Shown one piece after another: positions 57,072 to 64,000 of a stretch of 64,000 nucleotides of DNA. Position 1 is the stretch's first letter, and each line of letters opens with the position of its first letter. Below the pieces are notes generated by a model. That model searched no databases, was not told where the DNA came from, and saw only the letters and a program-made list of their open reading frames with translations. The translations under genes and the position numbers were made by a program. This stretch comes from CAYMND01 sp964465065 (GTDB lineage Bacteria > Acidobacteriota > Aminicenantia > UBA2199), in contig CAYXHZ010000006.1 in assembly GCA_964465065.1 (NCBI GenBank), forward strand, positions 1 through 64,000, in the 5' to 3' direction.

Positions 57072-58958
57072 TCAAGCCTCTTCGGTCTCTTCGACGGCAT
57101 CCTCAAGCGGTACCTTGATCGCTTCGCCGTTGAGTATACCTTGAATGTCGGCGGCGCTCAGACTCTCCCGTTCCAGCAGCGTCTGGGCGATGATTTCCAT
57201 TTTCTCCCGGTTGGCTTCGATCAGCTCGCGGGCTTTCTTATAGGCGGTATCGATGATTTTACCGATCTCTTCGTCGATGAGACGGGCCGTCTCGTTGGAA
57301 TAATCGCTCTGGTGCATCAGATCGCGCCCCAGAAAGACCATGTCGTCTTTGCGGCCGAGCACACGGGGTCCCAGCGAAGACATACCCCATTCGCAGACCA
57401 TTTTACGGGCGATCGAAGTGGCCCTTTCGAAATCGTTACCGGCTCCGGTGGTCTTGGTATCCAGAAAGACTTCTTCCGAGATGCGGCCGGCCAGGAGGAT
57501 CTGCAGCTGGGCCTCCAGGTAGGTCTTGGAATAGGTGTATTTGTCGTTGAGCGGCAGCTGCTGGGTGACGCCCAAAGCCATCCCGCGCGGAATGATCGAA
57601 ACCTTGTGAAGGGGATCGGCCTCCTTGGCCAGAGCGGCGATCAGCGCGTGACCGGCCTCGTGGTAGGCGGTGATCTTTTTTTCGTCCTCGGAAATGATCA
57701 TGCTGCGGCGTTCCGCACCCATCATGACTTTGTCCTTGGCGTATTCGAAATCCTTCATGGTCACTTTTTTCTTGCCCTTACGCGAGGCGTACAGGGCGGC
57801 CTCGTTGACCATGTTGGCGATATCGGCACCGGAGAAACCGGGAGTGGAACGGGCCAGAACCTTGAGATCCACACCCTTGGCCAGCGGAGTCTTGCGAGTA
57901 TGCACGCGCAGGATCTCTTCCCGGCCGCGCACATCCGGGGTGGACACCACCACCCGGCGGTCGAAGCGCCCCGGACGAAGCAGGGCGGAATCGAGGATGT
58001 CCGGCCGGTTGGTCGCCGCCACGATGATGATCCCTTCGTTGGCGTCAAAGCCGTCCATTTCGACCAGCAGCTGGTTGAGGGTCTGTTCCCGTTCATCGTG
58101 ACCGCCGCCCAGGCCGGCGCCACGCTGACGGCCGACGGCGTCGATTTCATCGATGAAAATGATGCAGGGCGAATGCTTCTTGCCCTCTTCGAAAAGATCG
58201 CGGACCCGGGATGCCCCGACACCGACGAACAACTCGACGAAATCGGAACCCGATATCGAGAAAAAAGGCACGTTGGCCTCGCCGGCAATGGCTTTGGCCA
58301 GCAGGGTCTTGCCGGAACCGGGCGCCCCGACCAGCAGCACGCCTTTGGGGATCTTGCCGCCCAGGCGCTGGAACTTCTTGGGTTCCTTGAGGAACTCGAT
58401 GATCTCTTCCAGCTCTTCCTTGGCCTCTTCGACACCGGCGACATCCTTGAAGGTCACCTTGCCTTTTTCACCGGAGAACATCCTGGCCTTGCTCTTGCCG
58501 AAAGTGAAGTTTTTACCGCCGGCCTGCTGGCGCATCATGAACATCCAGAAAAAGATGATCAGGATGAACGGCACCAGGTAGGACAGCCAGGAGGCCCATT
58601 CGTTCTTGGTGATTTTCTCGATATCGATGACCACCCCGCCCTCGCGCAACAGGTCGACCAGGTTGGGGTAATTGAGGGGAATGGCGGTTTCGTAGCGCGT
58701 GACCAGGTGAGAGGTCCCGGACTGGCCGTTAGCGGTATCGGGGTCCATCTTGCCGGTCACCACGTTCGAAGAGATGTTCGCCGTATGAATCTTCTTCTGC
58801 TGCACCAGGTCGAGAAACTCCGAAAATTTGAGGTTTTTCACCGACTGCGGTCCAAGCCGGGACAGGGTGCTCCACAGCGAGAACACGACAATACCCGATA
58901 TGATCCAAATCAGAAGGCCCCGGGAACGTTTTTGGTTTAAGTTATTTAAATTCTTCAT
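57072..58958 (-). CDS. ftsH: ATP-dependent membrane zinc protease FtsH
   Basis: A 628-residue protein. Two transmembrane helices (about 17-35 and 115-135) flank a periplasmic domain. The AAA+ module has Walker A GAPGSGKT, Walker B IIFIDEID, SRH ATNRPDILDSALLRPGRFDR and pore FVGVGA. The zinc protease motif is HEAGH, with a distal Asp in the DLG-like region. It degrades misfolded membrane proteins and LpxC-type regulators. ATG at 58958 starts the FtsH homology. A TGCTATAAT box lies about 70 nt upstream. It heads the run ftsH-cdaA-ybbR-glmM-pdxJ-lpd. Confidence 0.97.
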   Translation of the reverse strand: MKNLNNLNQKRSRGLLIWIISGIVVFSLWSTLSRLGPQSVKNLKFSEFLDLVQQKKIHTANISSNVVTGKMDPDTANGQSGTSHLVTRYETAIPLNYPNLVDLLREGGVVIDIEKITKNEWASWLSYLVPFILIIFFWMFMMRQQAGGKNFTFGKSKARMFSGEKGKVTFKDVAGVEEAKEELEEIIEFLKEPKKFQRLGGKIPKGVLLVGAPGSGKTLLAKAIAGEANVPFFSISGSDFVELFVGVGASRVRDLFEEGKKHSPCIIFIDEIDAVGRQRGAGLGGGHDEREQTLNQLLVEMDGFDANEGIIIVAATNRPDILDSALLRPGRFDRRVVVSTPDVRGREEILRVHTRKTPLAKGVDLKVLARSTPGFSGADIANMVNEAALYASRKGKKKVTMKDFEYAKDKVMMGAERRSMIISEDEKKITAYHEAGHALIAALAKEADPLHKVSIIPRGMALGVTQQLPLNDKYTYSKTYLEAQLQILLAGRISEEVFLDTKTTGAGNDFERATSIARKMVCEWGMSSLGPRVLGRKDDMVFLGRDLMHQSDYSNETARLIDEEIGKIIDTAYKKARELIEANREKMEIIAQTLLERESLSAADIQGILNGEAIKVPLEDAVEETEEA

Positions 58959-59068
58959 TACACCGTACCGTTTACAATTTTTCCGTCCAGCCGTATGGCG
59001 TTTCGACAGCTGCGGTCGTATCATTATAGCATAAAAAAACAGCGACGCTGACAAATACCCGGAGAGAG

Positions 59069-61474
59069 ATGGTCGGCAAAAGCACCTGTTTCTTTTTTCC
59101 CGCCGTCATTCTGCTCATTATTCTGCCTCTGGCCCCGCTGCGGCTGAACTGGCCGGTCATTGGCCCGCCAATGCTGTTTCTGGTTATTTCCTACCGTCTT
59201 TGCCGTCGTCTCACCCTGCGACGACTCCTGCTCGTCTGCCTGTTCCTGCTGACCTTGCTGGTCATCCGCAATCAACGCTTCACCAGACTGCAGCTGGCCC
59301 AGTCCCTGAATTTTCCCGTTCAGGAATACCTGGACCTGCACGGTACCGTGGCCAGCCAGATTCAGCCCCTGCCCGAGAAGGGATTCAGTTTCATGCTGCG
59401 CAGCCATAGCATTCAATACCGCAGACGGAAACACGCGCTTGCCCTCAACTTCCAGGTCCGACTGCGACAGGGGCCCTTACCCGAAGGATTTGCCCGGGGT
59501 GCGGAAGTCGCGATCGCCGCGGCATTGTCTCCGCCCCGGGAGCGGTACAATTTCCATATGGCAAACGGTACGGCGCGGCTCCTGGCCAGCGGTACCGATT
59601 GGCTGGCTTCCTGCAAAAGCGCCCACATGATCGAGGTCGTCTCGCCGGCCCCGTCTCACTGGCGTCTGCTGCAAACCTGGCGGGAGGCCATGGACCGCGC
59701 CGTCGACCGCCTGCCGGTACCGGCAAGAAACGACACCTTGACCAAACTGATCATGAAATCGTCTTTTCTGGGTTACCCCTACACCGGCGAACCCGATATA
59801 TACCATGGCTTCATGGTCAGCGGCGGGCTGCACCTGTTGGCCATATCGGGTTCCCACATCGCCCTGATCACCGCATTCACGCTGTTCCTTTTTTCATGGC
59901 TGCCGCCCAACCTGCGCCGTTGGCTCTGCGCCGTCGTAATCCTGCTCTACCTGCTTCAGGCGGCGGCTCCCGTTTCCGCTCAGCGATCGGCCATCGTCGC
60001 CTGGGCCTGGCTCTGGGCCTCGCATCGGCAACGCAAGATGCACTTCACCCATATCCTGGGGCTGTCGGGTTGCCTGGACCTTGCGTGCAATCCGCTCATC
60101 GTTTTTTCGGCCGGCTTTTTCCTGACCTATGCCATCTGTTTCGCGCTGGCCTACTGGGCGGACTGGCTGGGCCTCAGCCCGCAAGCCCAGCCGCGCCCGC
60201 TGCGAACCCGCATCGCGACACTGCTGAAAACCCAGGGCTTGGCGATCCTGACCTCCACGCCGCTGACCCTGCATTTTTTCAACAACGCCACCCTGAACGC
60301 TCTCCCGGCCGGCATGCTGATGATTCCCCTGTTCAGCCTTCTGCTTCCGGTGGCGGCAGCCTGCCTGCTGCTGTTCATGTTCATTCCGGCCAGCGCCGGC
60401 GTCAGCCTCTTCCTGCTCAACCCACTGGTCAGCCTGCTGCAGACGACACTGGCCTTCTTTTCCCATTGGGACTGCCTGCTTTTTTACCGTCAGGCGCCGT
60501 CTATCGGCCTGATTCTGGTTTACCTGGCCTTGCTTTTGGGCTGCGGCCCCCTCCTGGGCAGAAAACAGCCCATCCGCATCGGCCTGCTGCCTCTGCTGGC
60601 AGTTATTGTGTTCCTGCTCCTGCCGGACCGACCCTACCGCCCCAGCCGGACCGAACTCCACACCCCGGATATCGGCCAGGGGGAGATACACGCCCTGATC
60701 TTTCCATCCGGAAAAAGCATGCTCATCGATTGTGGGGGAAGCCCGTTTTCCGATCAGCGCTCCGCAACCCAGCTGGTCAGTTCTTATCTGCTCAACAACC
60801 GGATTCATCCACAATGGATCGCCGTATCCCACTTCCACTCCGACCATTGCGGCACGCTACCCGAACTGATTCGCATATTTGCTCCCCGGCAGATCCTGCA
60901 CTCCGAATGCCCGCAGGACAACCCGCTGTTCAACCAGTCCCGAAAAGCCAGCACGAAACGGACGCAGTGGCTCCCCGTCAAGAAAGGCGACAGCCTGACC
61001 ATCGACGGCACCCGGCTGCACTGGCTCTACCCGGAACGAATCGCCCCCGCTGCGGCAGAGACGGAAAACGGACATTCCCAGGTCATCCACGTCCAGACCC
61101 CGGATTTCACCATCCTCCTGTGCGGCGACATCGGCAGCCGCGAGGAATCCCGGCTGCTGGCCTCGGTGCCCGAAATCGACATTCTCAAAGTTCCCCATCA
61201 CGGTTCGAAAGGTTCTTCATCCATGGATTTCCTGAAAACCGTCTCGCCCAAGTTGGCCCTCTTCCATTGCGACCGGCACAACCCGTTTCATTTCCCGCAC
61301 CCGACCGTGCTGGACCGCTACCGGCAACTCGGCATCCCCTGCCGGTTCACCTGGCAGGGTGGTTTGATCATCAGCGGCATTCACAGTCGAATCCGCCTGC
61401 GGTTGGCCTCGAAAACCCTGATCCCGGCGTTTGAACCACTTGTCCCAGACAGGGCCGCCATTCTTGATTTTTAA
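59069..61474 (+). CDS. comEC: ComEC/Rec2-family DNA uptake channel
   Basis: An 801-residue protein. The N-terminal DUF4131/OB-like part (about 1-200) is followed by the competence domain with about eight or nine transmembrane helices (GGLHLLAISGSHIALIT, then 270-540). A C-terminal metallo-beta-lactamase-like domain (about 545-790) carries H588-F-H-S-D-H593 and VPHHGSKGSSS. ComEC transports single-stranded DNA across the inner membrane in natural transformation. CGGAGAG lies before the ATG. It is divergent from ftsH. No other competence genes are visible here. Confidence 0.93.
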   Translation: MVGKSTCFFFPAVILLIILPLAPLRLNWPVIGPPMLFLVISYRLCRRLTLRRLLLVCLFLLTLLVIRNQRFTRLQLAQSLNFPVQEYLDLHGTVASQIQPLPEKGFSFMLRSHSIQYRRRKHALALNFQVRLRQGPLPEGFARGAEVAIAAALSPPRERYNFHMANGTARLLASGTDWLASCKSAHMIEVVSPAPSHWRLLQTWREAMDRAVDRLPVPARNDTLTKLIMKSSFLGYPYTGEPDIYHGFMVSGGLHLLAISGSHIALITAFTLFLFSWLPPNLRRWLCAVVILLYLLQAAAPVSAQRSAIVAWAWLWASHRQRKMHFTHILGLSGCLDLACNPLIVFSAGFFLTYAICFALAYWADWLGLSPQAQPRPLRTRIATLLKTQGLAILTSTPLTLHFFNNATLNALPAGMLMIPLFSLLLPVAAACLLLFMFIPASAGVSLFLLNPLVSLLQTTLAFFSHWDCLLFYRQAPSIGLILVYLALLLGCGPLLGRKQPIRIGLLPLLAVIVFLLLPDRPYRPSRTELHTPDIGQGEIHALIFPSGKSMLIDCGGSPFSDQRSATQLVSSYLLNNRIHPQWIAVSHFHSDHCGTLPELIRIFAPRQILHSECPQDNPLFNQSRKASTKRTQWLPVKKGDSLTIDGTRLHWLYPERIAPAAAETENGHSQVIHVQTPDFTILLCGDIGSREESRLLASVPEIDILKVPHHGSKGSSSMDFLKTVSPKLALFHCDRHNPFHFPHPTVLDRYRQLGIPCRFTWQGGLIISGIHSRIRLRLASKTLIPAFEPLVPDRAAILDF

Positions 61475-61492
61475 GTCCTGTTACACTATATT
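61464..61492 (+). promoter_or_regulatory. Receiver-gene promoter predicted to give a leaderless transcript
   Basis: TTGATT (61464-61469), 17 nt, TATATT (61487-61492), then GACGGA and the ATG at 61499. The -35 overlaps the end of comEC. No good ribosome-binding site is present (only GGA). Confidence 0.58.
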
Positions 61493-61498
61493 GACGGA

Positions 61499-61870
61499 AT
61501 GGCAGGCAAGAATATTTTAATAATCGACGACGAGGACTATATACGCGACCTTCTGGTCGACATGCTGACACTTGAAGGGTTTTTCTGTAACTCGGCGGCT
61601 ACAACCGACCAGGCTTTGCAGCTACTGGCGCAAGCCGAGAACGCCTACAGCCTGATTCTGCTGGACCGTCACCTGGAGAACCACAGCAGTGACGCTTTTC
61701 TGACCTGGGCACGGGAACAGCCGGATCTCCCTCCTGTCGTGCTGTTGACCGGAGACCACGATATCGGCGCCGACGAAGCCCGGCAGCTGGGTGCCCGGGA
61801 TATTTTCTACAAGCCGTTCCAGATCAACGGACTGCTGACGCGAATCAAAGAATTGTTGGAGCAATCATGA
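61499..61870 (+). CDS. Stand-alone receiver-domain response regulator
   Basis: A 123-residue CheY-like receiver without an output domain. Asp10/Asp11 (IIDDED), phosphoacceptor Asp56 (LLDRHLE), Thr84 (LLTGD) and Lys105 (FYKPF) are all present. It is expected to be phosphorylated by an unlinked histidine kinase and act by protein contact. The ATG is 6 nt after a -10 box. Its 3' end overlaps the S55 peptidase gene (ATGA), which is unusual for a receiver. Confidence 0.93.
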   Translation: MAGKNILIIDDEDYIRDLLVDMLTLEGFFCNSAATTDQALQLLAQAENAYSLILLDRHLENHSSDAFLTWAREQPDLPPVVLLTGDHDIGADEARQLGARDIFYKPFQINGLLTRIKELLEQS

Positions 61871-63633
61871 ATATGACCATGCGGATTTTCACCTCCCTTC
61901 TCCTGCTGAGCGTTTTCATCCCGGCCGCAACCGAGATCATGCCGTTGTCCGAGATCCGACCCGGCATGAAAGGCATCGGCAAGACTATTTTCAAGGGATC
62001 CGAAATCGAACAGTTCGATTTCGAGATTCTGGGCATCATGGAAAACAACATGGGCCCCGGTAAATCGCTGATCTGGGCAGAGCTGAAGAATCCCATTCTG
62101 GCCGAAACCGGGGTCATGCAGGGCATGAGCGGCAGCCCGCTGTACATCGACGGCAAAATCATCGGTGCCGTGGCCTACGGCATGCCGTTTGCCAAAAGGC
62201 CCATCGCCGGTATCACCCCCATCCAGGACATGTTGACCAGCTCAAGTTACAACACTCCGACCATCAGCATCGAAATTTCCAACATTTCCGCCGACTTCGA
62301 CAAACAAAGCCTGCAGAACCTGTCGGACCGGCTGATGCAGGCCCTGGCCAGCCGTCTTCCTGGTCTAGGCGACAATACCCTGACCCCCATCGAGCTGATC
62401 CGCACCGGTAACCGGTCGCTGCAGCAGACAAACCAGTTCATTCCCCTGCAGGGCGGCGCTCAGATTCAATCCTCGCTGACACCCAAACCGACCCCCGGCG
62501 ACAAATTCAGCCTGCACGAAGCCGACGCTGTAGCCATCCCGTTGATCAGCGGCGACATGGAGTACACGGTTTCCGGGACCGTCACCTACGTCAAAGACAA
62601 AGATGTCTACATGTTCGGACACCCTTTCTACAACCTGGGCACCGTCAATTTCCCCATGCACAAGGCCGAAGTGATCACCTCGTTCCCCTCCTACAACAAC
62701 TCCTTCAAGATGCACCGTACCGGCCAGATGGTCGGCACCGTCAAACAGGACCGGCTATCCTCGGTCTACGGAGTACTGGGGGAAAAACCGGTGCTCATGC
62801 CGATGAAGCTGTTCCTGCGCAACCGCAACAAGACCGTCAATCTGGAGATCATCAACCACCCGCTTTTCAACCCGGTCCTGACCGGCCTGGCCCTGCTCAA
62901 CACCTTCAGTTCCGAATACCAGGATTTCGGCTACCAGTCCCTGCGCGTCAACGGCCGCATTTTCATTGAAGGGCAAAAAAACATTGAAATATCGGATTTT
63001 TACAGCGGAACTACCGCCTACAACGAATTCTCGAACCTGATGATCATGGTACAGTACCTGCTGCTCAACAACCAGGAGATGCCGGCTAAAATCCAGAAAA
63101 TAGACTTCGAATTCGAAGGTTTCGAGGCCCTGCGCCGCTCGGCAATCCGCGACGTCATCATCAACAAACACCAATTCGCCCCCGGTGAGATCATCAATCT
63201 GCAAATCACCCTGCAGAACGAACGCGGACCGCTGGTCAGCGAGCAGATCAGCATCGAGACGCCCAGGCTGCCCGACGGCAGCACCTTTTTTCTGTTCGTT
63301 GGCGGCAAGGACGAAATGCTCAATTTCGATTCCAAGAACGTGAAGTCCGACTTCATGCCCGACAGCCTGCGGGCCATCACCCGGGCCATCAACAACCTGC
63401 GCAAGAACAACCGTATCTACGTCAAACTGGCCTCCCCGCAGAAAGGTCTGTTCGTCAACGGCTACGAATACTCGCAGGTGCCGGATACCCTCGGTTCCGT
63501 TTTCAATTTCAACCCCCACGAACAAACCCCGCCAAACGATATCAAGATGTCGACATTGACAGAGTACCAGGTCGACATCCCCAATGTCGTCAGCGGCTGG
63601 AAATCGTTCAAACTGACCATCAAAGAGAGGTAA
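61867..63633 (+). CDS. Exported SpoIVB-type (S55) serine peptidase-domain protein
   Basis: A 588-residue protein with a signal peptide (about 1-23). Residues about 25-120 match the SpoIVB S55 fold: LSEIRPGMKGIGKTIFKG, then MQGMSGSPLYIDGKIIGAVAYGMPF with the candidate active Ser (Ser88 or Ser90). The following 450 residues are mostly beta, with FMFGHPFYNLGTVNFPMHKAE and LINLQITLQNERGP; they may form Ig-like domains. In sporulating Firmicutes SpoIVB activates a membrane protease; in Acidobacteriota related proteins are common but their role is unknown. It is coupled to the receiver gene and precedes a propeller-like gene. Confidence 0.82.
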   Translation: MNMTMRIFTSLLLLSVFIPAATEIMPLSEIRPGMKGIGKTIFKGSEIEQFDFEILGIMENNMGPGKSLIWAELKNPILAETGVMQGMSGSPLYIDGKIIGAVAYGMPFAKRPIAGITPIQDMLTSSSYNTPTISIEISNISADFDKQSLQNLSDRLMQALASRLPGLGDNTLTPIELIRTGNRSLQQTNQFIPLQGGAQIQSSLTPKPTPGDKFSLHEADAVAIPLISGDMEYTVSGTVTYVKDKDVYMFGHPFYNLGTVNFPMHKAEVITSFPSYNNSFKMHRTGQMVGTVKQDRLSSVYGVLGEKPVLMPMKLFLRNRNKTVNLEIINHPLFNPVLTGLALLNTFSSEYQDFGYQSLRVNGRIFIEGQKNIEISDFYSGTTAYNEFSNLMIMVQYLLLNNQEMPAKIQKIDFEFEGFEALRRSAIRDVIINKHQFAPGEIINLQITLQNERGPLVSEQISIETPRLPDGSTFFLFVGGKDEMLNFDSKNVKSDFMPDSLRAITRAINNLRKNNRIYVKLASPQKGLFVNGYEYSQVPDTLGSVFNFNPHEQTPPNDIKMSTLTEYQVDIPNVVSGWKSFKLTIKER

Positions 63634-63634
63634 C

Positions 63635-64000
63635 ATGCCTAGCATCCACCGTCTGTATACCCCCGTTCTGCTGGCCCTGCTCGCCATCCGCATCGGCGCA
63701 GTGGAAGTCAAGAAGATCACCGTAAACTCCTTCGATCTCTTCGAGAAGGGATCGTTCAGCTCGGCGCTTCTCGATCATCAGGGACGCCTGAGAATCGGCC
63801 CGGGCTCTTCCCGGATAAACGGTCCGGCCAAAGAATTCTACCTCTGCTTTGACATCAGCGAACAGGGCGACATTCTGCTGGGCTGCGGCCACGGAGCCGA
63901 GGTCTTCAAGATCACCCCCCAAAGCGACAAGCCCGTTTCCATTTATAAAGGCGAGGAGCCGGACGTTCATGCTGTGCTGCAGCATTCCAGTGGCGCCGTC
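63635..64000 (+). CDS. Exported propeller-like protein (3' end outside window)
   Basis: ATG at 63635, 1 nt after the S55 peptidase stop, opens 122 codons to the window edge. There is a signal peptide (about 1-22, VLLALLAIRIGA), then EVKKITVNSFDLFEKGSFSSALLDHQGRLRIGPG, and GDILLGCGHGAEVFKIT, like the strands of beta-propeller repeats. GAGAGG precedes the start. It probably forms an operon with the S55 peptidase. Its length and full fold cannot be seen. Confidence 0.72.
   Translation, partial: MPSIHRLYTPVLLALLAIRIGAVEVKKITVNSFDLFEKGSFSSALLDHQGRLRIGPGSSRINGPAKEFYLCFDISEQGDILLGCGHGAEVFKITPQSDKPVSIYKGEEPDVHAVLQHSSGAV

Noticed and set aside
56292..58940. Plus-strand open frame of 882 codons
   Set aside because: Antisense to cdaA and ftsH; no recognisable protein features.
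1..64000. tRNA, rRNA, CRISPR arrays, riboswitches
   Set aside because: All intergenic gaps are short and were read; no cloverleaf, repeat-spacer pattern or known riboswitch core was recognised by eye.

Overview
The window is a dense, moderately GC-rich bacterial chromosome segment with about 55 genes. The organism looks like a diderm (Gram-negative-type) anaerobe. LPS is implied by a Kdo cluster (kdsA, kdsD, kdsC) and a fused LptF-LptG permease. An outer membrane is implied by several predicted beta-barrels, and anaerobic life by a class I hybrid-cluster protein and a DUF438/hemerythrin/PAS protein. The fused LptFG, the SpoIVB-type S55 peptidase followed by a propeller-like protein, DUF5916 and DUF4097 proteins, many exported metallopeptidases and a cdaA-ybbR-glmM-pdxJ cluster together fit Acidobacteriota (for example Aminicenantia or Holophagae relatives). 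That placement is inference, since no rRNA or other marker of known taxonomy is present.

Layout. 1-3015 (minus): an ECF sigma/anti-sigma pair, two LiaI-like small membrane proteins and a membrane-anchored DUF4097 protein running off the left edge, with a likely self-regulated ECF promoter. 3089-11435: lptFG divergent from the translation/RNA operon nusA-infB-DUF503-nrnA-truB. 11485-16940: accessory stretch with unknown membrane proteins, a DUF5916 outer-membrane protein and two decayed genes (metallo-beta-lactamase fold and REP-associated transposase). 16945-19896 (minus): htrA, a DapF homologue lacking both catalytic cysteines, and an exported LecA-like lectin, all overlapping. 20185-23202: an orphan FliK-like gene and hcp with a well-placed FNR-type operator. 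23255-27976 (minus): kdsA-kdsD-kdsC and ftsK. 28164-37704: M1 peptidase/membrane protein/YddG operon, a DUF438 sensor, an S10 peptidase/barrel pair, and a second DUF4097 gene. 37833-49802: M13 peptidase, a large new-architecture barrel protein, a radical SAM/SPASM protein, methyltransferase/cyclophilin, a WYL regulator and an alpha/beta hydrolase. 49861-58958 (minus): ftsH-cdaA-ybbR-glmM-pdxJ-lpd followed by an M28 peptidase and a small barrel. 59069-64000: comEC, a stand-alone receiver, the S55 peptidase and a truncated propeller-like protein.

The most interesting general signal is promoter architecture. At least five genes (kdsA, ftsK, the M1 peptidase, the methyltransferase and the receiver gene) have a consensus-like sigma70 promoter with a 17-bp spacer whose -10 box ends 6-9 nt before the start codon, with no Shine-Dalgarno sequence. 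Two more (radical SAM gene and YheT-like hydrolase) have an extended -10 box ending 5 nt before ATG. These look like leaderless mRNAs. Neighbouring genes with longer leaders carry clear GGAGG-type sites, so both modes coexist.

Functionally the window centres on the envelope: LPS precursor synthesis and export, envelope-stress sensing (ECF module, HtrA, FtsH), c-di-AMP and UDP-GlcNAc precursor synthesis (CdaA/YbbR/GlmM), and exported proteolysis (M1, M13, M28, S10, S55 peptidases). No tRNA, rRNA, CRISPR array or intact mobile element was seen.
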